In this document: in pieces, positions 1-5,182 of the stretch | Numbering within the stretch: position 1 is the first letter of the stretch | Layout: every line of letters begins with the position of its first letter | NCBI GenBank assembly: GCA_005878515.1 | Contig: VBLZ01000086.1 | Coordinates: forward strand, 1 to 5,182 | Direction: 5' to 3' | Length of the DNA stretch: 5,182 bases | Origin: Methanobacteriota archaeon | GTDB taxonomy: Archaea; Thermoplasmatota; Thermoplasmata; RBG-16-68-12 | Position numbers and translations under genes: made by a program | The notes under the pieces: generated by a model | Databases searched by the model: none | The model's input: the letters and a program-made list of their open reading frames with translations, nothing else | What the model was told of the DNA's origin: nothing

Positions 1-582
1 GAGGTTCTCCTCCGTCTCCCGGCGCTTGCCTTCCGCCTGCGCGATGTCGTCGTCGAACTTCGTAATCCCGGCGATGTTGTCGAGGATGCGCCGGCGTTCG
101 ATGGAGGACATCGAGACGATCTTCTGGACGTCCCCCTGTTGCACGAGGTTGTAACCCTCCGCCGAGATCCGGGCGTGAGCCAAGAGGGAGTCGAACTCCG
201 AGAGGGATGACTTGCGGTCGTTGATGTAGAAGTACGAATTGTAACCGCCTTCCACGGACGGGCTCAGGCCCACATACCGGGTGAGCTTGACCTCGTCCGC
301 CTCGATCGGGATCTGGCGGTCCGAGTTGTCGAAGAGCAGGCTGACCTGACAAGAATCCGCGCCGTTCTTGTCCTTCCCGCCGTTCCAGATGAGGTCCGTC
401 AGCTTGCCGGCCCGGATCGCCTTCGAGCTCTTCGGTCCGAGGACGAACAGGATCGCATCCGCGATGTTGCTCTTGCCGGACCCGTTCGGCCCCGTGATGG
501 CCGTGAAACCTTGGAGGAAGGGGACCGTGATCTTTCGCCCGAACGACTTGAAGTTCTCCATCTGGATCTCTTTCAGAAACAA
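1..582 (-). CDS. smc: Chromosome segregation protein SMC, N-terminal part (runs off the left edge)
   Basis: This is the N-terminal ATPase head of a structural-maintenance-of-chromosomes protein, which acts as a dimer on DNA in the nucleoid to compact and segregate the chromosome. Reading the minus strand from 582 gives 194 codons without a stop; the protein begins MFLKEIQMENFKSFGRK, a typical archaeal SMC opening. Walker A is GPNGSGKS at residues 31-38. A Q-loop region with EGYNLVQQGDV lies at 142-152, and the charged stretch after about 176 starts the first coiled-coil arm. The remaining roughly 1,000 residues (second coil, hinge, signature motif, Walker B) lie outside the window. I chose the TTG at 582-580 because it has AGGTGAG just upstream (592-586), with the GGTGA core 4 nt away, and restores the usual N-terminus; the ATG at 561 would remove the first beta-strand. 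The gene is divergent from the glycan genes and probably unrelated to them functionally. Family assignment is very secure; exact start is less so. Confidence 0.95.
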   Translation of the reverse strand, partial: MFLKEIQMENFKSFGRKITVPFLQGFTAITGPNGSGKSNIADAILFVLGPKSSKAIRAGKLTDLIWNGGKDKNGADSCQVSLLFDNSDRQIPIEADEVKLTRYVGLSPSVEGGYNSYFYINDRKSSLSEFDSLLAHARISAEGYNLVQQGDVQKIVSMSSIERRRILDNIAGITKFDDDIAQAEGKRRETEENL

Positions 583-640
583 GGTCTCACCTGTGTGGGG
601 GAAGGTCAGCCCTGGGGGAAACTGCCACTACCCATCCCAT

Positions 641-650
641 CTATATCTCT
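641..650 (-). promoter_or_regulatory. Possible TATA box for the SMC gene (proximal)
   Basis: On the minus strand this reads AGAGATATAG, an AT-rich island in GC-rich surroundings. Archaeal transcription normally starts about 25 nt downstream of the TATA box, which would put it near 620 and give a leader of roughly 35-40 nt before the TTG at 582. The box is imperfect, so it is only one of two candidates for this gene. Confidence 0.3.
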
Positions 651-655
651 CTGGC

Positions 656-673
656 GTCCGACAAGGGTCGGAC
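656..673. repeat. Perfect 7-bp inverted repeat with 4-nt spacer, possible operator
   Basis: GTCCGAC (656-662) and GTCGGAC (667-673) are exact reverse complements separated by AAGG. The dyad sits between the two candidate TATA boxes of the SMC gene, right where transcription from the distal box (697-707) would start. That position suits a repressor site or a hairpin in the 5' leader. A 7-bp dyad can easily arise by chance in this much GC-rich DNA, so the function is a guess although the repeat itself is certain. Confidence 0.35.
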
Positions 674-696
674 AGAGACGTGGAACGGGGAGATGG

Positions 697-707
697 CTAT
701 AAAAAAG
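697..707. promoter_or_regulatory. Strong A/T-rich TATA-like element, usable in either direction
   Basis: CTATAAAAAAG is the most AT-rich run in the spacer. Read on the minus strand it is CTTTTTTATAG and would start transcription near 677, giving SMC a leader of about 95 nt. Read on the plus strand it would start near 727 and give a leader of over 300 nt to the methyltransferase, or a separate small transcript. The minus-strand role seems likelier because the plus-strand genes have a nearer box at 951. Confidence 0.4.
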
Positions 708-950
708 TAGCGGGCTCGGCCGTTATCGTCTTGACAAACGATCCGGCACGCACACTCCGCGCGGGTGAGCTTTGACGGTATCGGCCTCCAAACAAAGTCG
801 ATCGGGATCGGCAGAGAATCGCGCGGCGAGAACCCGCCTCTCCTCTCGACGTCTTTCCGAGGGTTGATTGCTCGGCCTCGCAGGACCGAGACGCGATTGC
901 CGGGGCGCGTGGCACCCTGGCCTCGGAACTGTGCGTCGAAAGGGGCAACG

Positions 951-956
951 TATATA
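951..956 (+). promoter_or_regulatory. TATA box for the methyltransferase and possibly the whole glycan gene set
   Basis: TATATA stands in GC-rich sequence and is preceded by a purine-rich stretch (GAAAGGGG at 938-945) that could contribute to a BRE-like element. With archaeal spacing, transcription would begin near 978-982, giving a leader of about 60 nt that contains the AGGAGG site at 1026-1031. No comparably good box is seen before any later plus-strand gene, so this may be the main promoter of the cluster. Confidence 0.5.
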
Positions 957-1025
957 GACGGCACTTCGAATCGCTGCTGAGAGGGTCACCTGAAACGCAC
1001 CTCCCCACGGTCGGCTCCAAGAGAC

Positions 1026-1031
1026 AGGAGG
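1026..1031 (+). promoter_or_regulatory. Shine-Dalgarno AGGAGG that decides the methyltransferase start
   Basis: AGGAGG ends 8 nt before the TTG at 1040, and a GTGA at 1033-1036 extends the pairing potential with the archaeal 16S rRNA tail. The nearby GTG at 1033 is out of frame with the methyltransferase. This makes the TTG at 1040 the best-supported start. Confidence 0.55.
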
Positions 1032-1039
1032 CGTGAAGG

Positions 1040-1645
1040 TTGACCCCGAGAATCGGAAGGGCTCCGAGAGTCCTGCACGACGGCCCTCCCGCAGCGAGCG
1101 TTGATCTGAAAGTGATTCGGGTGAACCTCGGTTCCGGGCGCACGAAACGCGAGGGCTATCTGAATGTGGACCTGCGTGGCGGCGATTTGTTGGCCGACGG
1201 TTATCGCCTTCCCTTCCGGAACGGGTCCGTCGACGAGGTATTCACGAGTCATTTCCTAGAGCATCTCCTCGACTTGGACCGCGGGATGCGGGAGATTCAT
1301 CGAATTCTGAGACCCGGTGGGCGGCTGGTTGCGATCGTCCCGCACGGGTTGCGGGCGTTGTACTTCCCCTTTCATTTCCACGCGTTTGACTTCACGACTT
1401 TCACGCACTTTTCGAGCGACGGCCCGGGACTCCAAGGGGGGTCGCTCTTCCGGCTGGTCGATCAGCGAGTCACTTGCTATTACCCGCCCCATCCGTCCCT
1501 GTTGTGGCACCTGCCCCGGAAGGCCCCGTGGCTGTGGAAGATGGTTAGCCGTCCCCGAATCGACGGAATGCGTCGGTATGCCCTCCCGCTCGGTCCTCCT
1601 TTTGAATTCATGGCCATCCTCGAGAAGCCGGGGGTCTCGCCGTAA
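1040..1645 (+). CDS. Class I SAM-dependent methyltransferase (Methyltransf_11-like)
   Basis: A 201-residue soluble protein with the core of a Rossmann-fold methyltransferase. Motif I is VNLGSG (28-33), with a following acidic residue at D44 that likely holds the ribose of S-adenosylmethionine. The segment DEVFTSHFLEHL (65-76) matches the D-x-x-x-x-x-H-x-x-E-H pattern of this family, and LRPGGRLVAIVP (90-101) is the post-motif strand. The C-terminal half is rich in aromatic residues and prolines and probably forms the acceptor pocket; I cannot name the substrate. Small methyltransferases of this kind are common in polysaccharide loci, where they methylate sugars or related acceptors, which suits the neighbours here. 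Start is TTG at 1040 behind AGGAGG; a GTG at 1112 (residue 25) would still leave motif I intact and is the alternative. It is separated by 187 nt from the next gene, so co-transcription is plausible but not shown. Confidence 0.85.
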   Translation: MTPRIGRAPRVLHDGPPAASVDLKVIRVNLGSGRTKREGYLNVDLRGGDLLADGYRLPFRNGSVDEVFTSHFLEHLLDLDRGMREIHRILRPGGRLVAIVPHGLRALYFPFHFHAFDFTTFTHFSSDGPGLQGGSLFRLVDQRVTCYYPPHPSLLWHLPRKAPWLWKMVSRPRIDGMRRYALPLGPPFEFMAILEKPGVSP

Positions 1646-1832
1646 ACGCATTCGGCGCCAATCGGCGACCGTGCGACGTGCCCGCGCCGCGAGCCACCGA
1701 GAAACGGAGCGCATTGGGCCCTAGGACCTTTGGCGCGCCCCAGGAGGCGGCGCCGTCAAGCACTGAATAGCGACGAGAAATGGAACTCCGAAAAAGGGAA
1801 GAGTGCACAGCGAATGACGCCGCCTGAGCCGC

Positions 1833-2894
1833 ATGGAGAGAGCCTTCCGGAACGGTGCCGGGCACCCTGTGACCATCTTGGTCGAGGAAATCCCCGAGAA
1901 CATGAAGAATGGTCCCCCTCTCTATGTAGACTACGTCGTCGCCGAATTCCGGAAACGAGGCATTCGGTTCAATATCGTCAGCTATCGAGTACCGCATTAC
2001 CGCAAGCCATTGGGATTGCAACAGTACGGAACGATTCTGTGGCACAGGCTCTGGATCCGGCCGCCCTCTCCCGTGCATCCGATGTACCTGATCGTCCTGC
2101 CGCCAACGACCAAGGTCGTCACGATTCAATCCCTCACCCCCTTCCGAATGCCTCCCGAGGACCCGATCGCGCGCCAGCTTTTTCGGATGGTCGAACGAGA
2201 TCTCCTTCGGTACCCGGAGATCTACGTTGCCGTCAGCAACACGACGAAACGGGACCTGCACGAACTTCTCGGCGTGTCCTTGGATTCCATTTTCGTCGCG
2301 CCGCCCGGCGTCGATCGGAACGAATTCAGGCCGGACGCGGGACCGCGCCCATCCGTCATGCGTCCCGACAAGATCAACCTCCTTCATGTCGGCAACGGCT
2401 TTCCGCGCAAAGGGATCCATCTCCTCGTCGAGGCCCTCGGACGCCTCGACACATCGCGGTACCGATTAGTTCGTGCGGGGCCGTTGCCGGATCCAGCGTA
2501 TTCCGATGCGTACCATCGCCGAGCGAAGGAACTGGGCGTCGACTTGGTCGAGTGTGGCTACATCGATCGAGCGGAGCTGCCCGCGTACTTCGCGAACAGC
2601 GATCTGCTCGTCGCTCCCTCGATTGACGAGGACGGGCCGATGCCCCCTCTCGAAGCGATGGCTTGTGGCACGAACGTTGTCCTGAGCGACATCCCTCCCC
2701 ACCGAGAGCGGGGCGGGGACCTGGCGTTCTTCTTCCGCTCCGGGGATGCGGAACACCTCGCCTCGACGATCGAGAACGCGCTCCAGAACCGCCGATCCCC
2801 GGATCGGCTCCGGACGCACGCGACCGCGTATTCGTGGGGACTCGCCGCGGACGCCTACGAGAAGGCGTACGCGCAAGCCGGCATCGGCCTGTGA
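1833..2894 (+). CDS. GT4-type glycosyltransferase (GT-B fold)
   Basis: A 353-residue retaining glycosyltransferase that probably transfers a sugar from a nucleotide donor to a growing glycan on the cytoplasmic side of the membrane. The N-terminal acceptor domain (about 12-165) includes VAVSNTTKRDLHELLGV (132-148), a usual feature before the linker APPGVDRNEF (156-165). The C-terminal donor domain begins with INLLHVGNGFPRKGIHLLVEAL (181-202), containing the conserved R-K-G. It continues through YIDRAELPAYFANSDLLVAPS (243-263) to the E-x7-E motif, E266 and E274, in DEDGPMPPLEAMACG. No membrane span or signal peptide is seen. The length is on the short side for GT4. A TGA at 1815-1817 blocks extension upstream, so ATG 1833 is the first usual start, although it lacks a clear Shine-Dalgarno; GTG 1869 (residue 13) is an alternative. 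The 187-nt gap before it shows no clear promoter or terminator. Donor and acceptor cannot be read from sequence. Confidence 0.92.
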   Translation: MERAFRNGAGHPVTILVEEIPENMKNGPPLYVDYVVAEFRKRGIRFNIVSYRVPHYRKPLGLQQYGTILWHRLWIRPPSPVHPMYLIVLPPTTKVVTIQSLTPFRMPPEDPIARQLFRMVERDLLRYPEIYVAVSNTTKRDLHELLGVSLDSIFVAPPGVDRNEFRPDAGPRPSVMRPDKINLLHVGNGFPRKGIHLLVEALGRLDTSRYRLVRAGPLPDPAYSDAYHRRAKELGVDLVECGYIDRAELPAYFANSDLLVAPSIDEDGPMPPLEAMACGTNVVLSDIPPHRERGGDLAFFFRSGDAEHLASTIENALQNRRSPDRLRTHATAYSWGLAADAYEKAYAQAGIGL

Positions 2895-3022
2895 GCGGCG
2901 ATCGTCCGGTCCGAACGGAGTCCTCGATCCCTCGCCGAGGCAGAATCTTCTTGTTCGAGTGCCCCATAGGCAAGGTCGGCCGAAGCGGCCTCGTCCGGCG
3001 CGTTCGTCCTCACGGAACGACG

Positions 3023-3943
3023 ATGATCCTCATTACGGGCGTGAGTGGACTCCTCGGAGCCAACCTGCTGTTCGCCGCGGAAGGGCACGGGTACGAGGTC
3101 ACCGGGGTCTATCGGCAACACGCGATGCACTTCCCCGCGGCCGAAACCGTCCGAGCGGACCTCACCCGGCCCGATGCGGCGTCCGATTTGCTCCAGTCCC
3201 GGAAGCCGGAGTGGGTCATTCATTGTGCGGCGGCGACGGACGTGGACTGGTGCGAGGATCATCCCAAGGATGCCCTGAAGACAAACGTGGACGCGACGAG
3301 ACGCCTCGCGGTCGCCGCGCGCTCGATCGGGGCGCGTTTCGTCTACATCTCCACCGACGCCGTGTTCGATGGCAAGGGCGGCCCCTATGGCGAGGGCGAC
3401 CCGTCACGGCCTGTCAATGTGTACGGCGAGACAAAAGCAGAGGGCGAACGAGCGACCCGAGCGGAACTCCCGCAGAGCCTGATCGTGCGAACGAACATCT
3501 ACGGCTGGAGCGGCCAGGAGTCCAAGCCGAGCTTGGCGGAGTGGGTACTCGGTCAGCTCGAGATGGGCTCGCGGGTCCCCGGATTTCAGGACGTTACTTT
3601 TACGCCGATTCTGGTGAACGACTTCGGCGATATCCTCCTGGAGCTATTGGATCGCGGATTGGAAGGCATCTATCACGTGGCGGGGTCCGAGGCCCTCACG
3701 AAGTATCGGTTCGCGCAGCGGGTGGCGGCTCGGTTTGGATATCCCGAAGACGCCGTCCTCCCCGCGACCCTGGGGGGGTCAAAGCTCCGAGCGCCGCGTC
3801 CCCGGAGCACGCCCCTGCGGACGGACTTGGTCCGCAAGGTGCTGGGCCGGGACTTGCCTGATGTGAGCATGGGGCTCATGCGCTTCAAGCAGTTGCGGGA
3901 CGAAGGCTATTTGGACAAGCTGAAGGCGTGTCGAGGCGGGTGA
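3023..3943 (+). CDS. RmlD-like extended SDR: NAD(P)-dependent nucleotide-sugar reductase/epimerase
   Basis: A 306-residue protein of the RmlD substrate-binding family, whose best-known member reduces dTDP-4-dehydrorhamnose to dTDP-rhamnose. The N-terminus MILITGVSGLLG carries the G-x-x-G-x-x-G nucleotide-binding loop (G6, G9, G12). D74-V-D-W, STD at 110-112 in ISTDAVFDG, and the catalytic Y134-x-x-x-K138 pair (VYGETK) are all present, and TFTPILVNDFGD (192-203) with GIYHVAGSE (215-223) are typical of the C-terminal lobe. RmlD itself usually has STDYVFDG, whereas this protein has Ala at that Tyr position, so its substrate may not be dTDP-rhamnose; no rmlA, rmlB or rmlC is visible here. The ATG at 3023 restores the canonical N-terminus, but the same frame is open from a GTG at 2891 that overlaps the preceding stop, which would add 44 non-conserved Arg-rich residues. 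It ends 4 nt before the NeuB start and so is almost certainly co-transcribed and possibly translationally coupled with it. Confidence 0.9.
   Translation: MILITGVSGLLGANLLFAAEGHGYEVTGVYRQHAMHFPAAETVRADLTRPDAASDLLQSRKPEWVIHCAAATDVDWCEDHPKDALKTNVDATRRLAVAARSIGARFVYISTDAVFDGKGGPYGEGDPSRPVNVYGETKAEGERATRAELPQSLIVRTNIYGWSGQESKPSLAEWVLGQLEMGSRVPGFQDVTFTPILVNDFGDILLELLDRGLEGIYHVAGSEALTKYRFAQRVAARFGYPEDAVLPATLGGSKLRAPRPRSTPLRTDLVRKVLGRDLPDVSMGLMRFKQLRDEGYLDKLKACRGG
3938..3943 (+). promoter_or_regulatory. Shine-Dalgarno GGGTGA overlapping the SDR stop codon
   Basis: GGGTGA contains the TGA stop of the SDR gene and lies 4 nt before the NeuB ATG at 3948. GGTGA complements the 3' end of archaeal 16S rRNA. 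The same core and spacing precede the SMC TTG, which supports both starts and suggests stop-start coupling at this junction. Confidence 0.6.
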
Positions 3944-3947
3944 CAGC

Positions 3948-5024
3948 ATGGCCCGGATCCAGATCGCGAACCGATGGGTCGGGGACGGCGAGCCCACGTA
4001 CTTCATCGCCGACATTTCCGCGAACCACGACCACGACCTTGACCGCGCTCGGAAACTGATTCGGCTCGCCGCAAAATCGGGCGCGGACGCCGCCAAATTC
4101 CAGAACTTTCGGGCTCCCAAAATCGTCAGCAAGCGGGGGTTCGAGTCGCTGGGCCGGTCCCTCTCCCACCAAGCGGCGTGGAAGAAATCCGTGTACGAGG
4201 TGTACGCGGACGCAAGCCTTCCATGGGAATGGACCCCGATTCTACGGAAGGCGTGCGACGACGCCGGCATCGCCTACTTCTCCGCGCCGTACGACCTCGA
4301 GGCGGTGGACATGCTGAATCCCCACGTCCCGTGCTTCAAGATCGGGTCGGGTGACATCACTTGGCTCGAGATCCTCGAGAAGGTCGCGCGGACCGGGAAA
4401 CCCGTGATCCTCTCGACGGGCGCCTCCGACTTCGCGGACGTGAAGCGGGCCGTCGAAACGATTCTCGCGATCAATCCGGCCCTCGTCCTTCTCCAATGCA
4501 ATACGAACTACACGGGGAACATCGAGAACTTCAAACATATCCACCTCCGGGTTCTGACCGAATACGCCCGGTCGTTCCCGCAGGTCGTCCTCGGGCTCTC
4601 CGATCACACCCCGGGCCTTGCGGCGCCCCTCGGTGCTGTGGCCCTCGGCGCCCGCGTCATCGAGAAGCATTTCACGGACGACAACACGCGAACCGGCCCG
4701 GACCACGCGTTCTCCATGATGCCCGGCGGTTGGCGGGAGATGGTCGATCGGACGCGGGAGCTGGAGGACGCCCTCGGGAGCGCCGAAAAGCGCGTCGCGG
4801 AGAACGAAGCGGACACGGTGATCATCCAGCGTCGGTGCCTTCGCGCCGCCCGACCGCTGACCAAGGGAACGGTCCTCCGGCGCGAGGATATCGACGTGCT
4901 ACGACCCGCGCCGTCCGACGGCATCTTTCCGTATGAGCTGGGCCGGGTCCTCGGACGACGGGTGAAGATCGACGTTGCGCAGGGTGATTATCTCCGCTGG
5001 GCCATGCTGGACGAGAGGGGCTGA
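3948..5024 (+). CDS. NeuB/SpsE-family nonulosonic acid synthase with C-terminal SAF domain
   Basis: A 358-residue enzyme of the sialic, legionaminic and pseudaminic acid synthase family, which condenses phosphoenolpyruvate with an N-acetylated hexosamine-type sugar to a nine-carbon 2-keto acid in the cytoplasm. The TIM-barrel domain (about 15-280) shows FIADISANH (19-27), GADAAKFQ (45-52), FKIGSGDITWLEIL (130-143), GLSDHTPG (216-223) and IEKHFT (238-243). H220 and H241 correspond to the two metal-binding histidines of bacterial NeuB. The antifreeze-like SAF domain (about 293-355) includes RRCLRAARPLTKG and LRPAPSDG, with R319 at the position of the substrate-contacting Arg. Asp is found at D22 and D136 where classical NeuB has Glu. 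CNTNYTGN (184-191) replaces the more usual C-T-S-x-Y-P-T pattern, pointing to a divergent subfamily, so the exact sugar is not predictable. Length is normal for the family. It follows the SDR gene by 4 nt. A partner cytidylyltransferase is not in view. Confidence 0.93.
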   Translation: MARIQIANRWVGDGEPTYFIADISANHDHDLDRARKLIRLAAKSGADAAKFQNFRAPKIVSKRGFESLGRSLSHQAAWKKSVYEVYADASLPWEWTPILRKACDDAGIAYFSAPYDLEAVDMLNPHVPCFKIGSGDITWLEILEKVARTGKPVILSTGASDFADVKRAVETILAINPALVLLQCNTNYTGNIENFKHIHLRVLTEYARSFPQVVLGLSDHTPGLAAPLGAVALGARVIEKHFTDDNTRTGPDHAFSMMPGGWREMVDRTRELEDALGSAEKRVAENEADTVIIQRRCLRAARPLTKGTVLRREDIDVLRPAPSDGIFPYELGRVLGRRVKIDVAQGDYLRWAMLDERG

Positions 5025-5179
5025 GGCCCTGCGCATCCTGTACTTCAGCCTCGGAGACACCGTGCACGACCGGCGGTTCCTTCAACGAATCGCGGACTTC
5101 GGCTACGAGGTCTGGTCCCTTCGGTTGTCGGACGCCGGACGGGCAGACCCTGACGAGGATACGTCCGGCGCAGGGCCTC
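5023..5179. repeat. 12-bp perfect inverted repeat spanning the start of the last gene
   Basis: GAGGCCCTGCGC (5023-5034) and GCGCAGGGCCTC (5168-5179) are exact reverse complements with 133 nt between the arms. The left arm covers the end of the NeuB stop codon and the probable CTG start; the right arm lies in the coding region of the following gene. In mRNA the arms could pair and mask the start, but a long loop makes that uncertain. The repeat is certain; its role is not. Confidence 0.4.
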
Positions 5180-5182
5180 GTG
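5029..5182 (+). CDS. Probable GT4-type glycosyltransferase, N-terminal fragment (cut by the right edge), likely CTG start
   Basis: Fifty-one codons without a stop. The translation from 5029 runs LRILYFSLGDTVHDRRFLQR, then IADFGYEVWSLRL, which fits the first beta-strand, glycine-containing loop and helix of GT-B glycosyltransferases (the usual opening being M-[KR]-I-L-x-x-S). No ATG or TTG lies in frame near this point. CTG at 5029 replaces the expected Met and lies exactly 4 nt after the NeuB stop, with GCTGA at 5020-5024 in the Shine-Dalgarno position. The alternative is GTG at 4984, which would overlap NeuB by 41 nt, add 15 residues unlike the family, and has no good ribosome-binding site. 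Its role would be adding a sugar, perhaps the nonulosonate product, to the glycan. Family assignment rests on a short N-terminus and is moderately sure. Confidence 0.65.
   Translation, partial: MRILYFSLGDTVHDRRFLQRIADFGYEVWSLRLSDAGRADPDEDTSGAGPR

Larger units (their letters stand above)
583..1039. other. Divergent intergenic region without a convincing gene
   Basis: This 457-nt spacer separates the minus-strand SMC gene from the plus-strand glycan genes. Short open frames exist on both strands, for example a GTG frame at 765-980, but they resemble no known family and look like chance openings in GC-rich DNA. What it does hold are three TATA-like, AT-rich islands (641-650, 697-707, 951-956), a perfect 7-bp dyad (656-673) and a weaker GC-rich hairpin (899-921). 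I found no tRNA cloverleaf, riboswitch core or U-rich archaeal terminator. An unannotated small RNA cannot be excluded. Confidence 0.6.

Noticed and set aside
899..921. GC-rich hairpin with a 7-bp stem including one G-U pair, considered as an RNA element
   Set aside because: Such stems are frequent by chance in this composition, and nothing around it forms a larger conserved fold that I recognise.
765..980. 71-codon GTG open frame in the divergent spacer, downstream of the AT-rich box at 697-707
   Set aside because: The translation resembles no family I know, shows no domain or membrane pattern, and runs through the TATA box at 951-956. It looks like a chance opening.
697..1143. Minus-strand frame of 148 codons across the spacer and methyltransferase start
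   Set aside because: No recognisable similarity, and it overlaps both the promoter and the N-terminus of a well-supported gene.
1646..1832. Gap between methyltransferase and glycosyltransferase, searched for a promoter, terminator or small gene
   Set aside because: No TATA-like box at a useful distance, no T-rich terminator and no short frame with a ribosome-binding site; only GC-rich sequence with restriction-like palindromes.
1854..1866. Odd palindrome GGTGCC-G-GGCACC near the glycosyltransferase start
   Set aside because: About one such 13-mer is expected by chance in a window of this length, and it lies inside coding sequence.
1730..2626. Long plus-strand frame of 298 codons overlapping the glycosyltransferase
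   Set aside because: It is rich in Arg, Pro and Ser with no recognisable motif, as expected for an out-of-frame reading of GC-rich coding DNA, while the overlapping frame from 1833 has clear GT4 motifs.
2978..2990. Small hairpin GGCCG-AAG-CGGCC before the SDR gene, considered as a terminator
   Set aside because: Only 5 bp, with no T-tract after it. Archaeal termination relies on T-rich runs, and none is present in this gap.
2746..3861. Plus-strand frame of 371 codons across the SDR gene
   Set aside because: Arg-rich, low-information translation in the wrong frame; the SDR motifs are all in the frame ending at 3943.

Overview
The window most likely comes from a GC-rich archaeon, probably an uncultured lineage related to Thermoplasmatota. 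The archaeal assignment rests on three points: an archaeal-style SMC N-terminus, AT-rich TATA-like boxes standing in otherwise GC-rich spacers, and GGTGA-type Shine-Dalgarno sequences placed 4 nt before start codons. The lineage below domain level is inference, because no rRNA or other marker is present.

Layout: positions 1-582 (minus strand) hold the N-terminal 194 codons of a chromosome-segregation SMC ATPase that runs off the left edge. A 457-nt divergent spacer (583-1039) follows. It carries TATA-like elements for both directions and a short perfect dyad, but no convincing gene. All remaining genes are on the plus strand: a small class I SAM-dependent methyltransferase (1040-1645), a 187-nt gap with nothing recognisable, a GT4-type glycosyltransferase (1833-2894), an RmlD-like extended SDR sugar-nucleotide reductase or epimerase (3023-3943), a NeuB/SpsE-family nonulosonic acid synthase with a C-terminal SAF domain (3948-5024), and the first 51 codons of what looks like a second GT4-type glycosyltransferase (5029-5182), cut by the right edge.

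Together the plus-strand genes look like one end of a surface-glycan locus (S-layer glycan, exopolysaccharide or glycolipid). NeuB would condense phosphoenolpyruvate with a hexosamine-type sugar to make a nine-carbon acidic sugar. The RmlD-like protein would tailor a nucleotide sugar, the glycosyltransferases would assemble the glycan, and the methyltransferase may cap or decorate it. A CMP-sugar synthetase, which a nonulosonate pathway needs, is not visible here and would be expected further right.

I see no tRNA, rRNA, CRISPR array, insertion sequence or defence system. The most notable points are a probable CTG start for the last gene, supported by a junction built exactly like the preceding one; a 12-bp perfect inverted repeat with one arm covering that start; Glu-to-Asp changes at two NeuB active-site positions; and the composition of the divergent promoter region.
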